Shown: positions 51,609 to 60,903, counted from the first letter of the stretch. The stretch: DNA of 64,000 bases from AC-49 sp963817035 (GCA_963817035.1 CAWFMM010000004.1:310001-374000), one strand, 5' to 3'. Numbers and translations are program-made. Notes: generated by a model not told the origin, from the sequence alone.

Positions 51609-53750
51609 CTACCCGAGCGCGGCGGAGCGCATCTGCTCGGGCGTGAACGGGAGGGTCCGGATGCGAATGGCGCTGGCGGCGAAGACGGCGTTGGCGATCG
51701 CGGCGACCGTCGGCCCGTGCGTCGCCTCGCCGCTGCCGAGGTATGGCTCGCCCGGCTGGTCGAGCAGGACCGTCTCGATCGCGGGGATCTCGCGGAAGGT
51801 CAGGATCGGATAGCTGTCCCAGTCCACGCTCGTGACGCGCGTGCGGTCAAATCGCACCTGCTCCTTGAGGGTCCAGCTTGCCGATTGGATGAGGCCGCCC
51901 TCGAGCTGGTTGACGAGCCCGCTCGGATCGACGATCTCGCCGGCGTCGGCCGCGATCACCGCGCGCTCGAGCACGATTGCGGCCGTCTCGTCATCGACGC
52001 GCAGCTCGATGACGACCGCCGCGTAGGCCGCACTGTTCTTGTAGCGGGCATAGCCGATGCCCATGCCCCGCCCGTTCGCGCGGCCGCGCTCTGACCAGCC
52101 CGCGCGCTCGGCCGCCGTCTCGACCACCGCGCGCGCCCGGGGGTCGTCGAGGTGCGCAAGCCGGAATGCGAGGGGGTCGGTTCCGGCTGCCGCCGCGAGC
52201 TCGTCGATCACCGACTCGATCGCCATCACGTTGACGTACGCCCCCAGGGCCCGGGTCGACGACGTGCGCAGCGGTGGATCGACGATCAGGTGTTTGACGA
52301 TGCGCCTCCGGGGCACCGAATACGCGGGCGTGGCGTTGCGATGGATCCCCGCCTCTGGGATGAGCAGCGGCTCGGCGGGCGGCGCGGGCATCGGGTCCGC
52401 GCGGTGCCAGGCGGCGAGCAGACGCGAGCCGTTTTCGGCGGGGAACGGGCGCGCGTTGTGGGTCGTGCTCCACGCCTCCAGGTCCCAGTGCGCCAGGCGG
52501 CCGGCGTCGTCGACGCCCGCGCGAACCTTCACGACAGCCGGTGCCCCGTAGGGCTCCCATGCGTGCTCGTCTGCGCGCATCCACTTCAGGAGAACCGGCC
52601 GGCCCGGCGCGGCGCGTGCGAGCAGCGCGGCGTCGAGGGCGGCGTCGTCGGCGCCGTTGTGGCCGTAACAGCCGGGGCCGACGACGTGGGAGACGCGGAC
52701 TGAGCGAGCGTCGACCCCGAGCACTTGGGCGAGCGACTCTCGCAGGACGTGCACCCCCTGGGAGTGCGACCAGACGCGCAGGTCGTCACCGGACCATTGC
52801 GCCATCGCGGCCGACGGGCCGATCGAGGCGTGCATCTGGAACGGGCGCGAGAACGTCGCCTCGACACAGCGCCCCGCGGGCATGGGATCTGGCGGCGCGA
52901 TCGGGCCATATACCGGCATCCCGTCGAGGACGAGGAAGCTGGTCGTGGGCTGGGCCAGGAGCCAGTCATCCAGCGCCCAGTGCCCCGGCAGCGTCTCCTG
53001 CTCGCTCCAGCGCGCACGCGCGATCAGGGCCTCGCGGGCCCGGATCGACTGCTCCTCGCGCTCCGCCACGACCCCGATGAAGCTCCCGTCCTGGACGACG
53101 GCCAGGACCCCGGGCATGTCGCTGACGCGCGACGCGTCCAATGACACCAGCCGGGCGCCGGGGCTGGGCGGGCGGACCACCCGCGCGTGGACCATGTTCG
53201 GCTCCTGGAGATCCTGGACGAAGCGTGTCGAGCCAGTGACCAAGCCACGAAGATCGATCCGCGGTCCCGGCCGGCCGACGAGGCGGTGCTCGGACGGGGC
53301 CTTCACCGCGATCGATCCCGTCGCGCGGCGATTGAACGGCCGGCCGCCGAGCAGCTCCCAATAGGTCGTCCGCGCCCCGGAGCCGGCGGCGCTGATCACG
53401 CCGTCGCGCGCGGTGAGCTCCGCCACCGCGACGCCGAGCCGATCGGCGGCGAGCTCGAGCAGGTGCACGCGCGCCTCGGCGGCCGCCTGACGCAGCGCGG
53501 TCCCGCTCTGCTTGAGCGAGTCGCTGCCGGCCGTGAGCCCCTCGTCGTGTGGCCGCAGCGTGTCGGCGGTCTCGACGCGGACCAGATCGATCGACAGGTC
53601 GAGCTCCTCGGCGCCGATCCGGGCGATCGCGTTGACGATCGCCTGGCCGAGCTCGACCTTGCCGGTGAACAGCGTGACCGTCGCTTCGCGGTCGATCCGA
53701 ATCCACGTGTCGAGCTCGGGGTAGCGCTCGAGGTGGGGGGGAAGGCTCAC
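51609..53750 (-). CDS. Molybdenum hydroxylase large subunit (xanthine dehydrogenase / IorB-like)
   Basis: A 713-residue protein from the GTG at 53748-53750, overlapping the stop of the iron-sulfur subunit gene. The start T-L-F-T-G-K-V-E-L-G-Q-A and S-D-S-L-K-Q-S-G belong to the molybdopterin-binding large subunit. Near the end, L-G-S-G-E-A-T-H-G-P-T carries the catalytic glutamate. The size and two-part layout resemble isoquinoline 1-oxidoreductase beta subunits more than CO dehydrogenase. The family hydroxylates aromatic heterocycles or aldehydes with water. No FAD subunit gene is nearby. Confidence 0.9.
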   Translation of the reverse strand: MSLPPHLERYPELDTWIRIDREATVTLFTGKVELGQAIVNAIARIGAEELDLSIDLVRVETADTLRPHDEGLTAGSDSLKQSGTALRQAAAEARVHLLELAADRLGVAVAELTARDGVISAAGSGARTTYWELLGGRPFNRRATGSIAVKAPSEHRLVGRPGPRIDLRGLVTGSTRFVQDLQEPNMVHARVVRPPSPGARLVSLDASRVSDMPGVLAVVQDGSFIGVVAEREEQSIRAREALIARARWSEQETLPGHWALDDWLLAQPTTSFLVLDGMPVYGPIAPPDPMPAGRCVEATFSRPFQMHASIGPSAAMAQWSGDDLRVWSHSQGVHVLRESLAQVLGVDARSVRVSHVVGPGCYGHNGADDAALDAALLARAAPGRPVLLKWMRADEHAWEPYGAPAVVKVRAGVDDAGRLAHWDLEAWSTTHNARPFPAENGSRLLAAWHRADPMPAPPAEPLLIPEAGIHRNATPAYSVPRRRIVKHLIVDPPLRTSSTRALGAYVNVMAIESVIDELAAAAGTDPLAFRLAHLDDPRARAVVETAAERAGWSERGRANGRGMGIGYARYKNSAAYAAVVIELRVDDETAAIVLERAVIAADAGEIVDPSGLVNQLEGGLIQSASWTLKEQVRFDRTRVTSVDWDSYPILTFREIPAIETVLLDQPGEPYLGSGEATHGPTVAAIANAVFAASAIRIRTLPFTPEQMRSAALG

Positions 53751-54214
53751 TGCGCGATCTGGGCCGCGGCGGCGCGATGGATCGCCCGGAGAATCCGCGG
53801 GTGAGATCCGCAGCGGCACAGATGGCCCGCCAGGGCATCGCGGATCTCGTGGTCGGTCGCCGCCGGGCTTCGGTCGAGCAGCGCCTTGGCCGCCACGACG
53901 ATCCCAGGGATGCAGTACCCACATTGGGCCGCATGCTCTTCCACGAATGCCTCGTGCAGCGGATGCGGCTTGCCGGGGGCGCCGATGCCCTCGGCGGTGA
54001 CGATCTCGCGGCCGGCGAACGACTCGGCCGGCGCGACACAGGACGGTGTGGCGACGTCGTCGACGAGGACCGTGCACGCGCCGCACTGCTCGAGGCCGCA
54101 GCCGAACTTCGCCGCGGTGAGCCCCAGCTCGTTGCGCAGCACGTAGAGCAGCGGCGTGCCCGGCGCGGCCTCGACCTCGTGGTCGAGGCCGTTCACGCGT
54201 AGCGCAAACGTCAC
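53747..54214 (-). CDS. Molybdenum hydroxylase [2Fe-2S] small subunit
   Basis: A 155-residue protein from the GTG at 54212-54214. The N-terminal plant-type cluster is G-C-G-L-E-Q-C-G-A-C plus a fourth cysteine in A-T-P-S-C. The C-terminal helical cluster is Q-C-G-Y-C-I-P-G and H-L-C-R-C-G-S-H. All eight cysteines are present. It overlaps both the decarboxylase-like gene before it and the large subunit after it by GTGA, so a 1:1 complex is expected. Electrons probably pass to a cytochrome or another acceptor, since no flavin subunit is seen. Confidence 0.92.
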   Translation of the reverse strand: MTFALRVNGLDHEVEAAPGTPLLYVLRNELGLTAAKFGCGLEQCGACTVLVDDVATPSCVAPAESFAGREIVTAEGIGAPGKPHPLHEAFVEEHAAQCGYCIPGIVVAAKALLDRSPAATDHEIRDALAGHLCRCGSHPRILRAIHRAAAAQIAQ

Positions 54215-54777
54215 GCCGACCGCATCGAGGCCAGGGTCGGGCGCACCTCGCACGCCTGCTCCCATGTGATGACCTCGAGCGCTTTGGCGAACTTCCCGCC
54301 GCCGTCGAGCACGCCGCACAGCACCGCGAGGTCGATGATCTCCTCGTCGGTGAAGTGCTCGCGCAGGTCGGCGAACGCCTCATCGGTGGCGACCTCGTCG
54401 CGGCGGTACAAGTCCGCGTAGCGCAGCGCGGCGATCTCGCGCGCCTCGAGGTCGGGCGCGTTGTCGAGATCGGCCATCTGGACGACGATCTCCTCGGTCA
54501 GGCCGGCGTCCTGCGCCGGCTTGGAGCGCAGGCTCGAGCAGTAGCCGCACTCCTCGGCGACCGACATGCGGATCCGGATGAGCTCCTGCAGCCGGATCGG
54601 CAACAGGCCCTCCGTCATCGCCGCCTTGCAGAACTCGATCCACCGGGCGCCGAGGTTGGTGCGGCCGTACACGCGGATGATGCGGGCGTCGGGTGTGCCG
54701 TCGCGCTCACCCTCCTCGACGAGCCGCGCCACGAGCGGGTCGGCGGGCGTTCCCGAGATCGGTTCGATGCGGGCCAC
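54211..54777 (-). CDS. Carboxymuconolactone decarboxylase / AhpD-like protein
   Basis: A 188-residue protein with the E-E-C-G-Y-C-S-S-L-R motif (Cys-x2-Cys) near residue 78, as in AhpD-type alkylhydroperoxidases. The surrounding helices (L-Q-E-L-I-R-I-R, A-A-L-R-Y-A-D) match the family. The Cys pair favours a redox role over decarboxylation. It lies 20 bp after the transporter fusion and overlaps the hydroxylase small subunit gene, so it belongs to that operon. Confidence 0.87.
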   Translation of the reverse strand: MARIEPISGTPADPLVARLVEEGERDGTPDARIIRVYGRTNLGARWIEFCKAAMTEGLLPIRLQELIRIRMSVAEECGYCSSLRSKPAQDAGLTEEIVVQMADLDNAPDLEAREIAALRYADLYRRDEVATDEAFADLREHFTDEEIIDLAVLCGVLDGGGKFAKALEVITWEQACEVRPTLASMRSA

Positions 54778-54797
54778 GACTGCTCCTTCGTTGGGTC

Positions 54798-57518
54798 TCA
54801 GACGGGAACCGGCGCCGGGGCACCCGGCTCGGTCTCCGGCTCGCCGAGGTATGCGGCGATCACGAGCGGATTGTTGCGGATCTCCTGCGGGGTGCCGGTG
54901 GCGATCTGCTTCCCGAAGTCCAGGACGACGATGCGGTCGCAGACGCCCATGACGAAGTTCATGTCGTGCTCGATGACGAGGATGCCCATGCCCCAGTCCT
55001 TGGCCAGGCGCCGCACGCCCTCGATCAGCTCCGCCGTCTCGGTCGAGCTCAGCCCCGCCGCGGGCTCGTCGAGCAGCAGCAGCGACGGCTCGACCGCCAG
55101 CGTCCGGGCGATCGCGGTCAGGCGGCGCTGCCCGTAGGAGAGGTCGCTCGCACGCTGGTCGAGGTCGCCTTCGAGCTCGAACTCCTCGACCGCGGCGATC
55201 GCGGCCGGGGCGAGCTCGTTATGTCGGGGCCGGACGATGTCGGCGAAGTACCCCGGGAGGCCGTGCGAGTCCGACGCGACCTGGAGGTTCTCGAAGACGG
55301 TGTTCTCCTCGAACAGCTCGAGCGACTGGAACGAGCGGCCGATCCCGGCGAGCACGCGCCGGTGGGTCGGCCACCGCTCGATCGGCACGCCATCGAGCAG
55401 CACCTCGCCGCGCGACGGCCGGACGAAGCCGGTGATCGCGTCGATCGCCGTCGTCTTGCCCGCGCCGTTGGGCCCGATGAGGCCGACGATGTCACCGGGG
55501 TTGACCGTGAGCGACATCCCGTCGAGCGCGACGACGCCGCCGAAGCGCACGCTGAGGTCGCGGACCTCGAGGACCTTCGGCGGGCAACGGTCGCGCTCCA
55601 TCTCGGGCAACGCCGTCGGCTCGACGGTCTTGGGGCCGCGACGGCCGACCCGGCGCCCGGCGCCGCGCAGCTTCTCGATCGTGTGAAGCTGGGCATGGAC
55701 GGCGCCGTCGGGGTGCACGAGGAGCAGGATGACCAGCGCCAGGCCGCCGGCCAGTGTCAGCCAGTAGGAGCCGGTCGCGGCATTGGACCAGAACTGCTGG
55801 ACGAGCCAGCCACCGAAACCCGAGTCCGGCATCATCCCGCCGATCAGCGGGCCGATGAGGAACCCGATCCCGCCGAAGACCGCGAACGCGACGGCGAGGA
55901 TCGAGTTGAACGGCGTGAACGACGAGAACGCGACGACCGAGTCCTGGAATGCGAGCAGGATGCCGCCAAGTGCGGCGACCGACGCGCCGATGACGAACGC
56001 GAACAGCTTCGTCCGCAGGACGTCGATGCCCAGCGCCGCGGCGGCGCGCTCGTTCGTGCGCACCGCGAGTAGGGCACTCCCGGACCGGCCGCGCCGGATG
56101 TTCGCCACGCCGATCGCGCAGCCGGTGAAGACGAGCAGGACGAAGACCGCGTAGCGGTCGGTGTGCAGGACGGGATCGAGGCTGAGGCCGAAGATCGACG
56201 GCGGCTTGACGCTGATCCCGTTGTACCCGACGAGGTCCTCACGCGTGAGGACCATGTCGGCGACCACCGCTCCCAGGCCGAGCGTGACGACCGCGAGGCT
56301 CACCCCTCGCGTGCGCAGCGCCGGGAGCGCGAAGAGGACCCCGATCGGCAGCGCGCAGAGCACGGCGAGGATCGCCGCGAGCAGGAACGGGAAGTTCCAC
56401 TGATACATGAGCTGCGCCGCGACGAGGGTCGCGAGGCCGGCCATCGCGAACTGCTCGAACGAGAGCTGCCCGGTGAAGCCGAGGAGGACGACGATCGACA
56501 GCAGGATCGTCGCCCACGCGAACGTGCCCATCAGCGAGCCCAGCAGCTGCAGATGGAACGACGTCAGCATGAAGTACGAGAGGATCGCCACGAGCGGGAT
56601 CACGACGTACCATCGGACTCGCCCGGTGCCGACGGCCGGCAGCCGCTCGACGAGGCCGCCCCGCACGGGAATGCCCTTGCCGCGCACCATCATCACGATC
56701 ACGATCACCGCGAACGGGACGCTCCACTGGATGCCATGGATCGAGGTGTTGGCCAGCAGCTCGGACTGGATGATCCCCATCGCGAAGGCCGAGAAGAAGC
56801 AGACCCAGTAGTTGGTCAGCCCGCCGAGCAGCGCGGCCGCGAGGGCCCAGATGATCAGCAGCGGCAACGTCTCGCCGTCGAGCGTCGTGATCGGCGCGAG
56901 CAGGATGCCGGCGATGCCGGCGATGCCCGATCCGATCGCCCACGACGCGGTGGCCAGGGAGTTGGCCGACCATCCGAGCGACGCGAGCGCCCGCGGGTTG
57001 TTCGCGCCGCCGCGGATGGCCATGCCCGAGCGGGTGAACCGCGCGTGCGCCCACAGGCCGGCGGTCAGCACGAAGCAGATGAGGAGGAGCCAGACCCGGT
57101 CTTCGGGGACGATGATCGACCCGATCTTGTGGATCGTGATCGGCAGGTCAGAGGTGACGAACTTCGCGTCGGCCCCCCAGATGAGCGCGCACGCGGCGCG
57201 GATCGTCAGAAGGATGCCCAGCGTGGCGGCGACCTTCGCGAGCGGCGAGGCGTTGCGCAGCTGGCGCATCACGGCAACGTAGATGAACGCTCCGAGGGCG
57301 GCGCTGACGGCCACGGTCATGATCGCGGCGGGCCAGAACTGCCAGCCCTGAAGGGTGTGCAGATCGCGGAACAGATAGGCCGCGAACATCGCCTGCGCGG
57401 CCTGGGCGAGGTTCAGGACCCCTGAGCCCGCGTAGATCGTGACCAGTCCGAGAACGATCAGGCAGTACATGGCCCCGGTACCGATCCCGAGGATCGCGAA
57501 CTGGATCGTGGTGTTCAT
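54798..57518 (-). CDS. livHMG: LivH-LivM-LivG fusion: branched-chain-type ABC transporter permeases and ATPase
   Basis: One 906-residue chain holds three normally separate proteins. Residues 1-290 are a LivH permease (I-Y-A-G-S-G-V-L-N-L-A-Q). Residues 300-615 are a LivM permease (V-L-L-G-F-T-G-Q-L-S-F-E-Q and G-G-I-G-F-L-I-G-P-L-I-G-G). Residues 650-895 are a LivG ATPase with G-P-N-G-A-G-K-T-T (Walker A), D-L-S-Y-G-Q-R-R-L (signature) and L-L-L-D-E-P-A (Walker B). There is no internal stop. Half of the transporter is thus one polypeptide; LivF is encoded separately. The substrate may be an aromatic acid or heterocycle, judging by the operon. Confidence 0.93.
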   Translation of the reverse strand: MNTTIQFAILGIGTGAMYCLIVLGLVTIYAGSGVLNLAQAAQAMFAAYLFRDLHTLQGWQFWPAAIMTVAVSAALGAFIYVAVMRQLRNASPLAKVAATLGILLTIRAACALIWGADAKFVTSDLPITIHKIGSIIVPEDRVWLLLICFVLTAGLWAHARFTRSGMAIRGGANNPRALASLGWSANSLATASWAIGSGIAGIAGILLAPITTLDGETLPLLIIWALAAALLGGLTNYWVCFFSAFAMGIIQSELLANTSIHGIQWSVPFAVIVIVMMVRGKGIPVRGGLVERLPAVGTGRVRWYVVIPLVAILSYFMLTSFHLQLLGSLMGTFAWATILLSIVVLLGFTGQLSFEQFAMAGLATLVAAQLMYQWNFPFLLAAILAVLCALPIGVLFALPALRTRGVSLAVVTLGLGAVVADMVLTREDLVGYNGISVKPPSIFGLSLDPVLHTDRYAVFVLLVFTGCAIGVANIRRGRSGSALLAVRTNERAAAALGIDVLRTKLFAFVIGASVAALGGILLAFQDSVVAFSSFTPFNSILAVAFAVFGGIGFLIGPLIGGMMPDSGFGGWLVQQFWSNAATGSYWLTLAGGLALVILLLVHPDGAVHAQLHTIEKLRGAGRRVGRRGPKTVEPTALPEMERDRCPPKVLEVRDLSVRFGGVVALDGMSLTVNPGDIVGLIGPNGAGKTTAIDAITGFVRPSRGEVLLDGVPIERWPTHRRVLAGIGRSFQSLELFEENTVFENLQVASDSHGLPGYFADIVRPRHNELAPAAIAAVEEFELEGDLDQRASDLSYGQRRLTAIARTLAVEPSLLLLDEPAAGLSSTETAELIEGVRRLAKDWGMGILVIEHDMNFVMGVCDRIVVLDFGKQIATGTPQEIRNNPLVIAAYLGEPETEPGAPAPVPV

Positions 57519-57556
57519 CGCGCGCTCATCTCGGTCGGGTGCAAGCTCGCAATCCA

Positions 57557-57579
57557 GGCGCCGGTCTGAGACCGGCGCC
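57557..57579 (-). terminator. Perfect hairpin between the binding-protein and permease genes
   Basis: GGCGCCGGTC-TGA-GACCGGCGCC gives a ten-pair stem with a three-base loop. It sits in the 87-bp gap after the binding-protein stop and before the permease fusion. With no T-run it is more likely an mRNA-stabilising or attenuating hairpin than a full terminator. It would raise binding protein over permease, as is common in such operons. Confidence 0.6.
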
Positions 57580-57605
57580 CGAATCGCGGGTGGTCATCGC
57601 CGCAG

Positions 57606-58862
57606 CTACGGCAGCTTGTAGCCGAGGATGTCCCAGGCGTTGAACGACTTCACCGGAACCCACCGCTTGGCCTTCGTGCTCCACGTATGCGCGTAGCCCG
57701 TGCCCGCGCGGTAGCGCGGCGCGGCCGCCGGCCCGGAAGAGCCGGGCGCCCAGGAGAAGACCCCATAGAGATTGATGGGGTTGGTCTTCTTGACCTTGCG
57801 CGCCGCGGTGATGAGCGTCGTCTTGTTGACGGTGCCCTTGATCTTCGCGGCGAGCTTGCCGATCGCGTCGACCGCGACCCAGCCGGCCACGCTCGCTGCG
57901 GAGTAGTTGACCGGATCGCCCCCGAGCTTGGCCGCCGCGATGTCGTTGCGGAATGCGGTGATCAGCTTGTTGCCCGGGGTGGGGACCGATGCGTCGGGCG
58001 TGCCGCCGCCGCCGGTCATCGGAATGCTGCCCTTGTCGGCGAACTGGGAGATGACGGCATCGGTCACCGTCGACGTGTTCGTCACGATCATCTTGGGATG
58101 CCAGCCGAGCTGCTGCATAGCGGCATGCCACGCGATGTGATGCGGCACCGAGAGCGACGCGACGACGACGTCCGGGTTCATGTTCTTGAGCTTCTGCACG
58201 ATCGGGAGGTAGTCCGGGACCGGCAGCACCGGGGACAGGATCCCCCCGACGTACTGGCGCCCGTACTTCTTGGCGATCGTACGCGCCTGGTTGACGGTCA
58301 GCGCCGAGCCCGAGTTCTGCAGGCCGATCGCCGCCCACCGCTTCATGCCCTTGTTCTGCGCGACCAGTGCCTCAGCGGCGATGAAGTCGTCCGCCGACGT
58401 CTCGAGTATCGGGAAGGCCAGCGGCGGCGAGTAGTCGGCGGTCAGCGTGCCGATGTTCCCGATCGACGGGATGCCGGCCGCCGCAGTGATCTTGTACGAG
58501 CCGGCGGCGAAGCTGGAACGCCACATGACGTTCTCATAGCCCTCATCGACCGCCTTGCGTGCGCAGCTCGCGTCACCACTGGTCGAGTTCTGGGTCGAGC
58601 AGCCGGTCACGGTGATCTTGCGGCCGTGGAGGCCGCCCTGCTTGTTGATCCGGGCCGCGGCGGCCAGCGCGCCCTGGAGGATCTCCGGGTTCGCGTTGGA
58701 CGCAACACCACCAAAGCCACTGATGATCATCATCTTGAAATCGGGGTTGGCTGCGGCCTTCGCGGTCGGCTTCGCGCCCACCGGGACCGACGCCACACCG
58801 ACCACGCCGATCGCCAACGCGGATACCACCGCGGCGATCCGAGCAGATCTCGAGTTCCTCAT
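57606..58862 (-). CDS. livK: ABC transporter substrate-binding protein (LivK-like)
   Basis: The ATG at 58860-58862 follows AGGAGGAAGC, a strong ribosome site. The 418-residue product has a signal peptide (V-V-S-A-L-A-I-G-V-V-G-V-A-S-V), with no clear lipobox cysteine after it. It then has a Leu/Ile/Val-binding-protein fold: I-N-K-Q-G-G-L-H-G-R-K-I-T-V, then A-I-G-L-Q-N-S-G-S-A-L, then N-P-D-V-V-V-A-S-L. It should catch the transporter's substrate outside the cell. Sequence alone does not reveal the ligand. Confidence 0.9.
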   Translation of the reverse strand: MRNSRSARIAAVVSALAIGVVGVASVPVGAKPTAKAAANPDFKMMIISGFGGVASNANPEILQGALAAAARINKQGGLHGRKITVTGCSTQNSTSGDASCARKAVDEGYENVMWRSSFAAGSYKITAAAGIPSIGNIGTLTADYSPPLAFPILETSADDFIAAEALVAQNKGMKRWAAIGLQNSGSALTVNQARTIAKKYGRQYVGGILSPVLPVPDYLPIVQKLKNMNPDVVVASLSVPHHIAWHAAMQQLGWHPKMIVTNTSTVTDAVISQFADKGSIPMTGGGGTPDASVPTPGNKLITAFRNDIAAAKLGGDPVNYSAASVAGWVAVDAIGKLAAKIKGTVNKTTLITAARKVKKTNPINLYGVFSWAPGSSGPAAAPRYRAGTGYAHTWSTKAKRWVPVKSFNAWDILGYKLP

Positions 58863-58885
58863 CTTGCTTCCTCCTCCAGTGCTTG

Positions 58886-59929
58886 TCATGACTTCACATT
58901 TCCGACGGCGACTGCGTCACCGGTGAGATCGAGACCGCTCACCGAGGACCCGGTGCACGGCAACGGAGCGAACTTCGGCTCCGTGCACTTCGACGAGGTC
59001 CTCGCGCCGGCCGTGGCATGGGCGGCCAGCTTCGTGGCCGTCGTCTTGATCGTCGCCTGGTAGCGGCCGTCGGCCCTGGTCTTGAGCGTGGCGACGATCC
59101 TGCTGCCGGCCTTGAGCTTGACCGTGGCCCCCGCGGCGCCCTTGTCGCCGGACGTCACGCGACCGGACACGGCGACCAGGTCCTTGGTCGCGTTGCGCGC
59201 CTTGGCCGACTTGCCGGTCACCTTCTTGCGCTTTGCGCTGAGCGTGACGTCCCACGGCAGACGGTCCTGGGCCTCGGCCTCGGCGCCGGTCGTGGCGCTG
59301 ACCTCTGTCCCGGCCCACGGATTCGCGCGCACGTGCCAGATCGAGACGCCGGGCGACGTGCTCACCGCCTGGACGAGGTTGAGCACGACCTTCGTCACCT
59401 TCGACGCGGCCGGGAAGCAGATGTTGATCTGCGCCAGGAACGCGTCGCCAAGCGGCTGATCCTGATTGATGCTCGCGAAATAGATCGGGATCTGTGTCGC
59501 CCCGGCCGCGATCATCCAGTAGTTCGACGTGTTGGCCGCCGACGGTGGCGGCGAGCCGACGCACGGCGTCCACAGGCCGGTGAGCGGCGTCGGGGTGCCG
59601 GAGGCGTCGAGCTGGGTGATCGTCCGGTCGGCGGCGACGATGGTTGCGTTCACCACGCCGCCGGCGGTGGTCAGGGTCGCCGTGCCGACCAGGTCGCCCG
59701 GCAGCTGCGCGGCCGGCATGAACACACTCGTCGGCGCGAACAGCGTGATGCGCGCCAACGTGTCGTCGGCGGCCTTCTGCTCGTAGGTGATGGCTGTCTT
59801 GTTCGTCGCCTCGTCAGACGAGACGGCGAAGCTCGCGTTGATCGCTGCGGACGCCTGCGACGCGCCGGCGAGCGCGAGCGCCGCAACCGCAGTCGAGACT
59901 CCGATACGGACCCTGCTGGCGTTTCTCAT
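58886..59929 (-). CDS. Secreted protein with a C-terminal beta-sandwich domain
   Basis: A 347-residue protein from the ATG at 59927-59929 with a signal peptide ending S-Q-A-S-A-A. The first 215 residues are beta-rich and unlike any family I know. Residues 225-310 (V-A-V-S-G-R-V-T-S-G-D-K-G-A, then R-A-D-G-R-Y-Q-A-T-I-K) look like a carboxypeptidase-regulatory/transthyretin-like domain. It is placed between the livF and livK genes with only 23 bp to livK, so it is probably co-transcribed with the transporter. It may help capture or present the substrate; this is speculation. Confidence 0.75.
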   Translation of the reverse strand: MRNASRVRIGVSTAVAALALAGASQASAAINASFAVSSDEATNKTAITYEQKAADDTLARITLFAPTSVFMPAAQLPGDLVGTATLTTAGGVVNATIVAADRTITQLDASGTPTPLTGLWTPCVGSPPPSAANTSNYWMIAAGATQIPIYFASINQDQPLGDAFLAQINICFPAASKVTKVVLNLVQAVSTSPGVSIWHVRANPWAGTEVSATTGAEAEAQDRLPWDVTLSAKRKKVTGKSAKARNATKDLVAVSGRVTSGDKGAAGATVKLKAGSRIVATLKTRADGRYQATIKTTATKLAAHATAGARTSSKCTEPKFAPLPCTGSSVSGLDLTGDAVAVGNVKS

Positions 59930-59999
59930 CAACTGATCTCCTCCTCCAGGTGACCACGAAAAGCTACTCGACCGGTGGCTTGTGCCGCCGGTCGCGGGG

Positions 60000-60028
60000 A
60001 ACCTAGCCCTGCGGGACTTCACTGTCAA
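60000..60028 (-). promoter_or_regulatory. Sigma-70-type promoter for the secreted protein-livK operon
   Basis: On the minus strand TTGACA (60028-60023) is followed after 17 bp by TAGGTT (60005-60000). This is a perfect -35 box with optimal spacing and a fair -10 box. It lies about 70 bp before the start at 59929. This is the best promoter match I see in the window. Confidence 0.6.
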
Positions 60029-60141
60029 ACGGTTGGTCGACAATCTCCGACGGAATGGGGGTTGGTCTCCGACCGCCCGAAGGGCAGCCGGAGACGCTGG
60101 CCGGGGCGCGCGAGCCGTTCGGTCCGGCGCGGTGACTCGCG

Positions 60142-60903
60142 CTACGGTGCGTCGGGCGGCCCGGCCGTCGCCATCGAGACGTCGTCGAGGCCGCCCGCGA
60201 GGTAGGCCTGCTCCAGGCGCCCCTCGACTTCGGCGGCGGTGCCCGCGAGGACGATGCGGCCTCCGCGCATGACGATCACGCGATCGGCGATGCGCAGCGC
60301 CTGCTTGACGTGCTGCTCGACGAGCAGCACGCCGACGCCGCGCTCGTCGGCGGCGGCGCGAACGGCCTTCAGGAGACGCGCGACGATGAGCGGTGCCAGA
60401 CCGAGCGACAGCTCGTCGGCGAGGAGCACGACGGGCTCGCGTGACAGGGCCCGGGCCAGCGTCAGCATCTGCTGCTCGCCCCCCGACAGGAGCCCGCCGG
60501 GCCGGTCGAGCAGGGGCTCCAGCTCGGGGAAGAGCTCCAGAGCGATCCGGTCGTCCCCGCGGCCGATCTTCAGGTTCTCGCCGGCGGTCAGGTTCGGGAA
60601 GACTGAGCGCTCCTCCGGGACGAAGGCCAGACCGTGGCGCGCCCGCCGGTAGAGCGGCTCCGGCTTCTCCTCGCCCCGGAAATGGACCTCTCCCTCGAGC
60701 GGCGCGAGTTCTCCGGCCAGCGTGAGCAATGTGGTCGTCTTGCCGGCGCCGTTGGGCCCGAGCAGCGCGACGACCTCACCGGCCCGCACCTCGAGATCCA
60801 GCCCCGTCACCACGGGGTGCTTGTGGTATCCGGCTGAGACGCCGCGGGCGCTGAGAAGCGCCTCTGATGTCGGCATCCGATGTGCTGTCGCGTCCACGGC
60901 CAT
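60142..60903 (-). CDS. livF: Branched-chain-type ABC transporter ATPase (LivF)
   Basis: From the ATG at 60901-60903 the protein has 253 residues (an ATG at 60876 is also possible). It has L-L-G-P-N-G-A-G-K-T-T-T (Walker A), L-L-S-G-G-E-Q-Q-M-L (signature) and V-L-L-A-D-E-L-S-L-G-L-A-P (Walker B and D-loop), the usual LivF form. It pairs with the LivG domain of the fusion protein to drive import. It lies upstream of, and separate from, the promoter at 60000, so the operon may have two promoters. Confidence 0.92.
   Translation of the reverse strand: MAVDATAHRMPTSEALLSARGVSAGYHKHPVVTGLDLEVRAGEVVALLGPNGAGKTTTLLTLAGELAPLEGEVHFRGEEKPEPLYRRARHGLAFVPEERSVFPNLTAGENLKIGRGDDRIALELFPELEPLLDRPGGLLSGGEQQMLTLARALSREPVVLLADELSLGLAPLIVARLLKAVRAAADERGVGVLLVEQHVKQALRIADRVIVMRGGRIVLAGTAAEVEGRLEQAYLAGGLDDVSMATAGPPDAP

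Noticed and set aside
51609..54383. A single 924-codon molybdenum hydroxylase frame
   Set aside because: The first 210 codons overlap the iron-sulfur subunit gene out of frame and are not protein-like; homology starts at the GTG at 53750.
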